DNA of 14,058 nucleotides from Verrucomicrobiota bacterium (lineage in GTDB: Bacteria; Verrucomicrobiota; Verrucomicrobiia; Opitutales; Opitutaceae), in NCBI GenBank assembly GCA_030832235.1, contig JAURJO010000277.1, positions 1-14,058 on the forward strand, written 5' to 3'. The notes beneath the pieces were generated by a model that worked only from the letters and a program-made list of their open reading frames with translations, made no database searches and was not told where the DNA came from. Made by a program: the position numbers and the translations under genes. Below are positions 1-7,534 of this stretch, piece after piece (within the stretch, counting starts at the first letter, position 1; the number at the start of each line of letters is the position of its first letter).

Positions 1-119
1 ACGCGACGATCCTGGCGCTGCTTGGCTTCGACCATGAGCGGCTCACCTACCGTCACGCCGGCCGCGACTACCGGCTCACCGACGTGCACGGCCGCGTGGT
101 GCGGGAGCTGATCGCGTGA
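1..119 (+). CDS. DUF1501 family protein, C-terminal fragment (5' end outside window)
   Basis: Only the last 38 codons are visible, reading in frame from base 3 to a TGA at 117-119. The fragment contains the C-terminal motif RLTDVHGRVVREL. Aligned by eye without gaps to the end of the complete DUF1501 protein at 3168-4652 it matches at 27 of 38 residues, so it is the tail of a paralogous DUF1501 gene. DUF1501 proteins are exported, alkaline-phosphatase/sulfatase-fold-like proteins common in Planctomycetes and Verrucomicrobia, with no settled biochemical role. The stop codon overlaps the GTG start of the next gene (GTGA), indicating one operon with coupled translation. The truncation is caused by the window edge, not by a mutation. 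Confidence 0.88.
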   Translation, partial: ATILALLGFDHERLTYRHAGRDYRLTDVHGRVVRELIA

Positions 120-3100
120 ACACGCGGGCGGCACTCACTACGGCCTTGCTGCTCGTAGCGGCCCTTTCCGGGCGAGCGGCGGAGCTTTCGGCGGATCAGC
201 TGGAATTCTTCGAGGCCAAGGTGCGCCCCGTCTTGGCGGCGCATTGCTACAAATGTCACAGCGCTGCACGCGGGAAGTCCAAGGGCGGGCTGCAGCTCGA
301 CACCCGCGAGTCTTTGCTGCGCGGCGGTGCCTCGGGCCCGGCGATCGTCGCGGGCGACCCGGCGAAGGGCCTGCTCCTCGAGGCGGTGCGCTATCGCAAC
401 GAGGACCTGCGGATGCCGCCGGCCGACGAAGGTGGCCGTTTGCCGGACGAGGCGATTGCCGCTCTGGAGGATTGGGTGCGTATGGGTGCGCCGGATCCGC
501 GGGACGGGACGCCGCCGGCGGCAACGGATCAGGAAATCGCGCGGCGGCATTGGGCGTTCCAGCCGGTGCGAACGCCGGAGATTCCGCCCGGAGGCGGTGC
601 GGGTGAATCGCACGTGGACGCGTTCATCCGCGCGGGTCAGGCGGCGCGGAAGCTCACGTTCGCCGCGGAGGCCGACCCCCGCACGCTGGTCCGGCGCGTG
701 ACCTACGGACTCACGGGCCTGCCGCCCTCGGCGGAGGAGACGGAGGCCTTCGTGCGCGAATACGCCCGCGACCCCTCGGCCTACGAGCGGCTGGTCGACC
801 GGCTGCTGGCCTCGCCCGCCTACGGCGAGCGCTGGGGGCGCTACTGGCTCGATGTGGCGCGTTACGCCGACACCAAGGGCTATCTCGCGGGCAATGAGGA
901 GCGTCGCTTCGCCTTCTCCCACACTTACCGCGACTACGTGATCCGTGCGTTCAACAGCGACAAACCCTACGCGCGCTTCGTGCAGGAGCAGATCGCGGGC
1001 GATGTGCTGTTCCCGGATTCGCCCGACGGCGTGGAGGCGCTGGGCTTCATCGCCGCCGGCCCTTGGGATTTCATTGGCCACGCGGAGGTTCCGGAATCCA
1101 AGATCGACGGCAAATTGGCTCGGCATCTCGACCGCGACGACATGGTCGCGAACGCGATCGGCACCTTCGCGAGTGTCACGGTGCACTGCGCGCAGTGTCA
1201 CAACCACAAGTTCGATCCGGTGCCGCAGGAGGATTACTACCGGCTGCAGGCGGTGTTCGCCGCGCTGGATCGCACCGATCGCCCTTATCACCGCGATCCC
1301 GCTCTGCACGCGAGCAGGCGCGCGCTCGAAGACGCGGTTCGCGCTAACGCGGCGGCACTGGCCGCGCTGGAGGCGCCATTGCGGGAGCGGGCCGGGGCGG
1401 CTCTAGCTGATCTGGAGCGGACCATCCGCGATGCCTCCACCAAGGGGCCGAACGTCCGCCGCGGTTACCACAGCGCCGTCGCCACCTCGCCGGACGTCGT
1501 GAAGTGGGTGCAAGTCGATCTCGGCGAGACCGTCGACATCGACCGGGTGTGGCTGCTTCCGGCGACCGATCCTTTCAACGGCATCGGGGACGGTTTCGGG
1601 TTTCCGGTGCGCTTCAAGGTGGAGGTGAGCGACGATCCGGAATTCCGCGCGGGCGTGAAGCTCGCGTGGATCCGCTACGACGTCACTTTCATGGCGGATT
1701 TCCCGAACCCCGGGCTCACGCCTTTTTCCACGGGCGGAAGCAAAGACGACGGCATCTCCGGTCGTTACGTGCGCGTGACCGCGACCCGCCTTGCGCCGCG
1801 CAAGGACGATTACATCTTCGCGCTCGCGGAGCTGAAGGTGACCGACCGCGCCGGCAACAACGTCGCCTTGGGCAAGCCGGTCACCTCCCTCGATTCCATC
1901 GAGTCAGGCGAGCGTTGGTCGCGGGCTAATCTTACCGACGGTCTAGCACCTTCCGGTCTGACCGCGGCGGAGAAAGCGGAACTCGAGACGCGGCGGGAGG
2001 AACTCTTGTTGGCGTCGGCCGATCGCCCGGTCCGCACACGACGGGAGGAATTGCTTCATGAGGCGCGGCGCCTGACGGCTGACCTATCCGCCTTGCCCAA
2101 GCCGGACCTCGTATACGCGGGCGGCATCCACCGGGGAACGGGGAGCTTCACGGGAACCGGCCCTTCGGGAGGCCGTCCGCGGCCGATTCATTTTCTCGGC
2201 CGCGGGCAGGTCACCCAGCCCGGTCGTTTGGTCGGCCCGGGTGCGCTTTCCGCGCTCACGTTCGCGCCCGCGCTTTTCGAGCTGCCGGAAGACGCGCCCG
2301 AAGGGGAGCGCCGCGTCGCGCTCGCGCGCTGGCTGACGGATCCGCGCAACCCGCTCCCGTGGCGCAGCATCGTGAACCGCATTTGGCAGTACCACTTTGG
2401 TCGCGGGTTGGTTGAGACTCCCAATGATTTCGGCCGCAACGGCGGCCTTCCCTCGCACCCCGAGTTGCTCGACTGGCTGGCGGCGGAATTCCGTGGCGGC
2501 GGCGGTTCGTTGAAGGCGCTGCATCGCCTGATCGTAACGAGCGAAACGTACCGCCAGTCCTCTTCGGGGGATCCGGCCGGCGCGGCGATCGACTCCGGCA
2601 ATGCACTCCTCTGGCGGCAAAACCGGCGCCGGCTCGAGGCCGAGGCGATCCGCGACGCGGTGCTGGCGGTGAGTGGCCGGCTGGATCTGAGCATGGGCGG
2701 TCCCGGTTGGCAGGATTTCGTGATCGAGCGTCCCGAGCACTCACCGCACTACGTTTACGCGAAGGCTGACCCGGAGGACGCCGCGACGTTCCGGCGATCG
2801 ATCTACCGTTTCATCGTACGCTCGCAGACGCAGCCTTGGATGACCTCGCTTGACTGCGCCGACCCCTCGATGCGCGTCGATCGACGCAGCGAAAGCCTGT
2901 CTCCGTTGCAGGCGCTGGCGCTGCTGAACAACGGGTTCATGCTCACGCAGGCGCGGCATTTCGCGGCGCGCGTGGCGGCGGAGTCGAACGATCTCGCGGC
3001 GCAAGTTGCGCGTGCTCACCGGCTGGCACTCGGACGCGCGCCGTCGGCCGGAGAGGCCGCGCGGCTCGGGGAGTTTGCGCGTACGCACGGTCTGCCGGCG

Positions 3101-3148
3101 CTTTGCCGCGTGTTGCTCAACTTGAACGAGTTTCTCTTCATCGACTGA
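116..3148 (+). CDS. PSD1-type cytochrome-c-like protein (planctomycete cytochrome C, DUF1549, discoidin-like, DUF1553)
   Basis: A secreted 1010-residue protein. Residues 1-22 form a signal peptide: basic MNTR, a hydrophobic LTTALLLVAAL core, then SGRAA. A planctomycete-cytochrome-C domain follows with heme-type CYKCH at C44-C47-H48. DUF1549 spans about 165-385 and carries the family motif CAQCHNHKFDP, a second CxxCH at C358-C361-H362. Residues about 446-580 look like an F5/8 type C (discoidin) carbohydrate-binding domain (KWVQVDLGE, then GRYVRVTATRL); near 582 a second one appears to begin (NVALGKPV) but breaks off after about 30 residues. DUF1553 spans about 730-985 (RWLTDPRNPLPWRSIVNRIW). 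The GTG start overlaps the upstream stop and has GGGAG eight bases before it. The partner DUF1501 gene follows after 19 bases. The true heme content, substrate and reaction are unknown; an envelope redox role is inference. Confidence 0.93.
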   Translation: MNTRAALTTALLLVAALSGRAAELSADQLEFFEAKVRPVLAAHCYKCHSAARGKSKGGLQLDTRESLLRGGASGPAIVAGDPAKGLLLEAVRYRNEDLRMPPADEGGRLPDEAIAALEDWVRMGAPDPRDGTPPAATDQEIARRHWAFQPVRTPEIPPGGGAGESHVDAFIRAGQAARKLTFAAEADPRTLVRRVTYGLTGLPPSAEETEAFVREYARDPSAYERLVDRLLASPAYGERWGRYWLDVARYADTKGYLAGNEERRFAFSHTYRDYVIRAFNSDKPYARFVQEQIAGDVLFPDSPDGVEALGFIAAGPWDFIGHAEVPESKIDGKLARHLDRDDMVANAIGTFASVTVHCAQCHNHKFDPVPQEDYYRLQAVFAALDRTDRPYHRDPALHASRRALEDAVRANAAALAALEAPLRERAGAALADLERTIRDASTKGPNVRRGYHSAVATSPDVVKWVQVDLGETVDIDRVWLLPATDPFNGIGDGFGFPVRFKVEVSDDPEFRAGVKLAWIRYDVTFMADFPNPGLTPFSTGGSKDDGISGRYVRVTATRLAPRKDDYIFALAELKVTDRAGNNVALGKPVTSLDSIESGERWSRANLTDGLAPSGLTAAEKAELETRREELLLASADRPVRTRREELLHEARRLTADLSALPKPDLVYAGGIHRGTGSFTGTGPSGGRPRPIHFLGRGQVTQPGRLVGPGALSALTFAPALFELPEDAPEGERRVALARWLTDPRNPLPWRSIVNRIWQYHFGRGLVETPNDFGRNGGLPSHPELLDWLAAEFRGGGGSLKALHRLIVTSETYRQSSSGDPAGAAIDSGNALLWRQNRRRLEAEAIRDAVLAVSGRLDLSMGGPGWQDFVIERPEHSPHYVYAKADPEDAATFRRSIYRFIVRSQTQPWMTSLDCADPSMRVDRRSESLSPLQALALLNNGFMLTQARHFAARVAAESNDLAAQVARAHRLALGRAPSAGEAARLGEFARTHGLPALCRVLLNLNEFLFID

Positions 3149-3167
3149 ACGCGCGGCGCGACGGACC

Positions 3168-4652
3168 ATGATCAACGACTCCCCGTACCATCGCGCGGCG
3201 CCCCCGCGGCCCCCGACCCGCCGGGAGTTTCTTTGGAGTTCCGGTGGCGGTCTGGGAGGGCTGGCGCTCGCGGCGATGCTCGGACGCGACCATGCGCTGG
3301 CGGCGCCCCCGGTGGGCGCGCCGGCGCCGCGGGCGAAGCGCGTCGTGCAATTCTTCATGGCGGGCGCCGCCAGCCACATCGATCTGTTCGACTACAAGCC
3401 CGAGCTGGTGAAACGGAACGGCCAGCCGAGCGATTTCGGAGAACCGGTGGAGGCTTTTCAAAACGGGCTCGGCCCGTGGCTGCGTCCATTGTGGGAGTTT
3501 CAGCCTTACGGACGCTGCGGAAAACTCCTCAGCGAAGTCGTCGCCCCGCTCGGCGACGTCGTCGACGACATCGCTTTCGTGCACAACATGACCGGGAAGT
3601 CGGGCGTGCACAGCGCCGCGACGCTTCTGCAGGCGACGGGTTTCCAATTGCCCGGATTTCCTGGTGCGGGTTCGTGGGTGAGTTACGGCCTGGGCTCGCT
3701 CAACGACAACCTGCCGACCTTCGTGGTCCTGCCGGACCACCGCGGGTTCCCGTCCAACGGCGTGAAGAATTGGGACGCCGCATTTTTGCCTGCGCAGCAC
3801 AGCGGCACGCTGGTTTATCCCGACGCCGAGGCGCCGATCGCCGACCTGCATCCCCATCGCGCGGGTGATTATGTGAACGCGGGCGGCGAGGCCGCCGCGC
3901 ACCGGCTGATGGCGGAGTTGAACCGCGGGCACGCCGCGACCCGCGAGGGTGATCAGCGTCTCGACGCTCGCATTCGCAGCTACGAGCTCGCCGCGCGCAT
4001 GCAGCTGGCCGCGCCCGAGGCGCTCGACCTCAAGTCAGAGCCGGAGCACGTGCTGAAATTATACGGCCTCGACCGGGGGTCGCAGACCTGGCCGAAGGAG
4101 ATCAACGCGGAAGAGGAGACGTGGCACTTTTCCCGGAAATGCCTCGCGGCACGCCGGCTGCTCGAGCGCGGCGTGCGTTTTGTCCAGGTCTGGAGCGGAA
4201 ACGACAACAGCTTCCCGCGCCGAAACTGGGATTCCCACGAGGACGTGAAGCGCGACCATGGGCCGCTGGCCCTTGGCATGGCCCGCGGCGCCGCGGCGTT
4301 CATCAAGGACCTGCGGCAGCGAGGGCTGCTCGACGACACGCTGATCCTCTGGACAACCGAATTCGGTCGCATGCCCTCGACCCAGGGCGGCAGGGGCCGC
4401 GATCACAACCCCTTCGTTTTCACCAACTGGCTGTGCGGGGGCGGTATCCGCGGCGGGGTCACGCACGGCGAGAGCGATGCCTTCGGGTACAAACCGCTCG
4501 ACCGTTCCAACCCGACCACCGTTTACGACATCCACGCGACGCTGCTGCATCAGCTTGGAATCGACCACACGAGGCTCACGTTCCGCCACAACGGCATCGA
4601 CCGCCGCCTGACCGATGTCCATGGCCGCGTCATCCGCGAGCTCGTCGCTTGA
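3168..4652 (+). CDS. DUF1501 family protein with Tat-type signal
   Basis: A 494-residue protein, a normal length for the family. The N-terminus has a twin-arginine motif TRREFL (R18-R19) followed by a Gly/Ala/Leu-rich hydrophobic stretch to about residue 46, so export by the Tat pathway as a folded protein, possibly metal-loaded, is likely. The family opening FMAGAASHIDLFDYKP follows from about residue 63. Near the C-terminus are TTEFGRMPS (about 396-404) and RDHNP (H413), resembling metal-site segments of the alkaline phosphatase/sulfatase superfamily. It lies 19 bases after the PSD1 gene, the usual partner order in PVC bacteria. Its C-terminus matches the fragment at 1-119 closely, so the two are paralogues. 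Enzymatic activity is not established for the family; a hydrolase role is inferred from the fold relationship only. No clear Shine-Dalgarno precedes the ATG. Confidence 0.93.
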   Translation: MINDSPYHRAAPPRPPTRREFLWSSGGGLGGLALAAMLGRDHALAAPPVGAPAPRAKRVVQFFMAGAASHIDLFDYKPELVKRNGQPSDFGEPVEAFQNGLGPWLRPLWEFQPYGRCGKLLSEVVAPLGDVVDDIAFVHNMTGKSGVHSAATLLQATGFQLPGFPGAGSWVSYGLGSLNDNLPTFVVLPDHRGFPSNGVKNWDAAFLPAQHSGTLVYPDAEAPIADLHPHRAGDYVNAGGEAAAHRLMAELNRGHAATREGDQRLDARIRSYELAARMQLAAPEALDLKSEPEHVLKLYGLDRGSQTWPKEINAEEETWHFSRKCLAARRLLERGVRFVQVWSGNDNSFPRRNWDSHEDVKRDHGPLALGMARGAAAFIKDLRQRGLLDDTLILWTTEFGRMPSTQGGRGRDHNPFVFTNWLCGGGIRGGVTHGESDAFGYKPLDRSNPTTVYDIHATLLHQLGIDHTRLTFRHNGIDRRLTDVHGRVIRELVA

Positions 4653-4687
4653 ACGCACGAAGCTCCGTTCGCGACGATTCACTGCGG

Positions 4688-4702
4688 GGCATCAGGGATG
4701 CC
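4688..4702 (+). terminator. Short hairpin downstream of DUF1501, weak terminator candidate
   Basis: GGCATC and GATGCC form a perfect six-base-pair stem with a three-base AGG loop, 35 bases past the DUF1501 stop. The nearest T-run (TTTT at 4717-4720) is 14 bases further on, after a second small stem (GCCG/CGGC). It may mark the 3' end of the DUF1501 transcript, but without an adjacent T-tract it is not a standard intrinsic terminator. Confidence 0.3.
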
Positions 4703-4807
4703 GATGTCGGTGCGGCTTTTCCGGACGAAAGGCTCGCGTTTCCAAGCTTTGTCCTTCGGTCGTGAAATTGGGGGTTGCGGAACCCTCGGTGCCACCCATG
4801 GTTCGCG

Positions 4808-4908
4808 CCGGCCAGGTGCCATGCATGGGCAGGCGCGTGAACTCCGCCAGGACCGGAAGGTAGCAACGGCAACGACGTCCTTCCCAGTGCCGTGGAGTGC
4901 CTGGCCAC
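4808..4908 (+). ncRNA. ffs: Signal recognition particle RNA, bacterial small type (4.5S)
   Basis: The conserved SRP helix 8 core is present: GTGAACTCCGCCAGG at 4837-4851, then the GGAA tetraloop closed by ACC/GGT, then AGCAACGG. This gives the internal loop CAGG opposite AGCA that binds the Ffh M domain. CCG and CGG close the other side. The ends pair as GGCCAGG (4810-4816) with CCTGGCC (4900-4906), defining a rod of about 100 nt, the usual size of the small bacterial form without an Alu domain. A T6 run follows at once. The RNA works with Ffh and FtsY to deliver nascent membrane and secreted proteins to the translocon. Exact ends are inferred from pairing and could be off by several bases. 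Confidence 0.93.
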
Positions 4909-4914
4909 TTTTTT
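4894..4914 (+). terminator. U-tail terminator of the SRP RNA
   Basis: The 3' strand of the long SRP RNA helix (ending CCTGGCC at 4906) is followed after two bases by T6 at 4909-4914, so the RNA's own terminal helix can act as the terminator stem. Confidence 0.6.
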
Positions 4915-4992
4915 CCAATCAACAGCCGGGCGTTGAAACTGCGATGCGTCTCGGCCTGGGTCGCGCGGCGGGTGTCGGCCGCAGGCTTCGTT

Positions 4993-5057
4993 CTCCGGGC
5001 CGGCTTCCGCCGTCTGCAAGAGACGCGAACTTCGGCTGGCATCCGGCGGAGTTTTCT
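4993..5057 (+). terminator. Terminator- or attenuator-like hairpin before ilvN
   Basis: CTCCG (4993-4997) and CCGG (5000-5003) pair with CCGG (5043-5046) and CGGAG (5047-5051), a nine-pair GC-rich stem with a two-base bulge. TTTTCTT follows immediately. Inside is a perfect smaller hairpin, CGTCT/AGACG (5011-5025, loop GCAAG). An alternative pairing uses TCCGCC (5006-5011) with GGCGGA (5045-5050). The element ends about 18 bases before the ilvN ATG, a position suited to attenuation. I found no Leu/Val/Ile-rich leader peptide, so the mechanism, if any, is unclear. Confidence 0.4.
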
Positions 5058-5075
5058 TACTCACTCATCCTTCCC

Positions 5076-5546
5076 ATGCGTCACACGATCTCCGTCCTCG
5101 TAGAGAACAAGTTTGGTGTGCTGGCGCGCGTCTCGGGCATGTTCTCGGGCCGCGGCTTCAACATCGACTCGCTCAACGTCGCCCCCACCCACGACGCCAC
5201 GCTCTCCCGCATCACCACCGTACTGAACGGCGACGAGGCTGCGTTGGACCTGTGCATCAAGCAGTTGCGCAAGCTGGTCAACGTGGTCGAGGTCGTCGAT
5301 TTCAAGGAGGGTCAGGCCGTCGAGCGCGAACTTGTGCTGGTCAAGGTGAAGGCCGACGCCCGCTCCCGCTCCGAAATCGTGCAGATCGCTGACATCTTCC
5401 GCGCCAAGATCGTCAACCTCGGTTCCGATAACCTCATCATCGAGCTCACCGGTTCCGACGATAAGGTGGGCGCCCTGCTCAGTCTCTTGGAGCCGTTTGG
5501 CATCCTCGAACTCGCGCGCACCGGCCGCCTCGCGCTGAAGCGCTGA
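5076..5546 (+). CDS. ilvN: Acetolactate synthase small (regulatory) subunit
   Basis: A 156-residue protein, the usual size of IlvN/IlvH. It starts with an ACT domain: MRHTISVLVENKFGVLARVS, then FSGRGFNIDSLNVAPT, the site class where valine binds in this family. The C-terminal half (about 76-156) has the regulatory domain with IVQIADIFRAKIV. The subunit activates acetohydroxyacid synthase and confers feedback inhibition by branched-chain amino acids. The ATG at 5076 is chosen because family similarity begins there; the frame is open further upstream but reads Arg/Gly-rich and unrelated. ilvC follows after 37 bases, so the two are probably co-transcribed. The catalytic subunit gene (ilvB/ilvI), often directly upstream, is absent; the SRP RNA stands there instead. 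The start is preceded by a pyrimidine-rich tract rather than a Shine-Dalgarno. Confidence 0.95.
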   Translation: MRHTISVLVENKFGVLARVSGMFSGRGFNIDSLNVAPTHDATLSRITTVLNGDEAALDLCIKQLRKLVNVVEVVDFKEGQAVERELVLVKVKADARSRSEIVQIADIFRAKIVNLGSDNLIIELTGSDDKVGALLSLLEPFGILELARTGRLALKR

Positions 5547-5583
5547 ACCAGCGCCTAACTAACCAACCGCTTTTCCGACCAAC

Positions 5584-6612
<1,029 letters not shown>

Positions 6613-6628
6613 CGATCATTCCAGTCCG

Positions 6629-6656
6629 TTGATCCCGGAGGCGCGGAGGTTATTCT
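6629..6656 (+). promoter_or_regulatory. Candidate hemC promoter overlapping the ilvC terminator
   Basis: TTGATC (6629-6634) and TATTCT (6651-6656) are spaced by 16 bases and match the sigma-70 -35 and -10 consensus at four of six positions each. Initiation about seven bases downstream (near 6663) would give a leader of only about 14 bases before the hemC ATG. Both boxes overlap the terminator. This is a by-eye match and could be chance. Confidence 0.33.
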
Positions 6657-6672
6657 CTGCGCCTTTGTTTTT
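6637..6672 (+). terminator. Intrinsic terminator after ilvC, abutting hemC
   Basis: GGCGCGGAG (6640-6648) pairs with CTCTGCGCC (6655-6663) along all nine positions, with one G-T wobble and a six-base GTTATT loop. A further A-T pair (6639/6664) and two possible G-T pairs extend the base. TTTGTTTTT (6664-6672) follows directly. This is a textbook rho-independent terminator, 27 bases after the ilvC stop and only four bases before the hemC ATG. Confidence 0.8.
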
Positions 6673-6676
6673 CCCG

Positions 6677-7534
6677 ATGTCCCGCCTCGTCATCGCCACG
6701 CGCAAGAGCCCCTTGGCCCTCGCCCAGACCGAGATGGTTGCGGCGCACCTGCGCGCGAAGCTCGGCGTCGAGACCGAACTGCTCCGGATCGTCACCACGG
6801 GCGACAAGCAGACCGAGTGGTCCTTGGAAAAACGCGGCGGCAAGGGGTTGTTCACGAGCGAGCTCGAGGCCGCACTTCTACGCGGCGAGGCCGACATCGC
6901 CGTCCACAGCACAAAGGATCTGCCCGGGGAAATGCCGGCCGGCCTCGCGATCGGCGGTTATCTTCCGCGTGCGGACGCCCGTGACGTGCTCGTGTTGCGC
7001 GCGGGCGTCGAAAAACCGGGCCTGATCGCCACTGGCAGCCCGCGCCGGCGCCTGCAGCTCAAGGCGCGCTTTCCCGATCTCGCGTTCACGGAGATCCGAG
7101 GGAACGTCGATACGCGACTTCGCAAGATAGGGGAGCAGGCGTTGGCCGATGGGACGGTGCTCGCCGCGGCTGGTCTGAAACGGCTTGGAATCGATTCATG
7201 GCCCGGAGTGGTTTTCACCCCGTTTGATTTCACCGCGATGGTGCCGGCGGTCGGCCAGGCCGCCGTCGCGGTGCAGTGCCGCGAGGCCGAAGCCGCGCGT
7301 TTCGCCGTGGTGCTGGATGCCGCCACGGCGCGCGCCGTGAACGTCGAGCGCGCCTTCCAGGCGGCGCTCGGTGGCGGTTGCCACACGGCGTTCGCCGCCC
7401 ATGTGGACGGCGGCGCCCTCCATGTTTTTCACGAAAAATGCGGCGTAAGAAAAGCCGCGCTGGCGGACGCTGATTTCGCGTCGCCGGCCGCTGCGGCCGA
7501 GCGCTGGCTCAAGGAGTGGGGGCTTTTGTCATGA
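6677..7534 (+). CDS. hemC: Hydroxymethylbilane synthase (porphobilinogen deaminase)
   Basis: A 285-residue cytosolic enzyme that joins four porphobilinogens into hydroxymethylbilane for heme and other tetrapyrroles. It begins LVIATRKSPLALAQTEMV, the family's opening motif. The catalytic aspartate is D81 in HSTKDLP, SPRRRLQL (121-128) supplies the arginines that bind substrate carboxylates, and C235 in GGGCHTAF is the attachment site of the dipyrromethane cofactor. It is slightly short (about 310 is common) because the C-terminal domain after C235 is compact. The ATG at 6677 is chosen because similarity starts there; an in-frame TTG at 6629 lies in front of the terminator hairpin. The stop overlaps the hemD ATG (ATGA), so the two are translationally coupled. 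The terminator just upstream means expression needs read-through or a very close promoter. Confidence 0.96.
   Translation: MSRLVIATRKSPLALAQTEMVAAHLRAKLGVETELLRIVTTGDKQTEWSLEKRGGKGLFTSELEAALLRGEADIAVHSTKDLPGEMPAGLAIGGYLPRADARDVLVLRAGVEKPGLIATGSPRRRLQLKARFPDLAFTEIRGNVDTRLRKIGEQALADGTVLAAAGLKRLGIDSWPGVVFTPFDFTAMVPAVGQAAVAVQCREAEAARFAVVLDAATARAVNVERAFQAALGGGCHTAFAAHVDGGALHVFHEKCGVRKAALADADFASPAAAAERWLKEWGLLS

Larger units (their letters stand above)
4653..5075. other. Intergenic region between DUF1501 and ilvN, containing the SRP RNA
   Basis: This 423-base stretch has no credible protein gene. The ilvN reading frame stays open upstream (to about 4698), but its translation there is Arg/Gly-rich and unlike the IlvN family. 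The stretch holds, in order, a short perfect hairpin soon after the DUF1501 stop, the small SRP RNA with its U-tail, and a GC-rich hairpin with a T-run just before ilvN. I could not pick out a convincing sigma-70 promoter for the SRP RNA. Confidence 0.8.

Noticed and set aside
68..1309. A 413-codon open frame on the minus strand opposite the PSD1 gene
   Set aside because: Arg-rich, no recognisable motif, fully antisense to a gene with clear domains. Long antisense frames are expected at this GC content.
4796..4842. Partial inverted repeats (CCCATG/CATGGG and GTTCGCGCC/GGCGCG-GAAC) at the SRP RNA 5' end, considered as an Alu domain of a large SRP RNA
   Set aside because: The two pairings are mutually exclusive, and the RNA closes well as the small form from 4810 to 4906.
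4944..5075. An in-frame upstream ATG that would lengthen IlvN by 44 residues
   Set aside because: The added residues are Arg/Gly-rich and unlike the family, and they cover the hairpin region; IlvN similarity begins exactly at 5076.
6629..6676. TTG start giving hemC 16 more residues
   Set aside because: It lies before the terminator hairpin, and HemC similarity begins right after the ATG at 6677.
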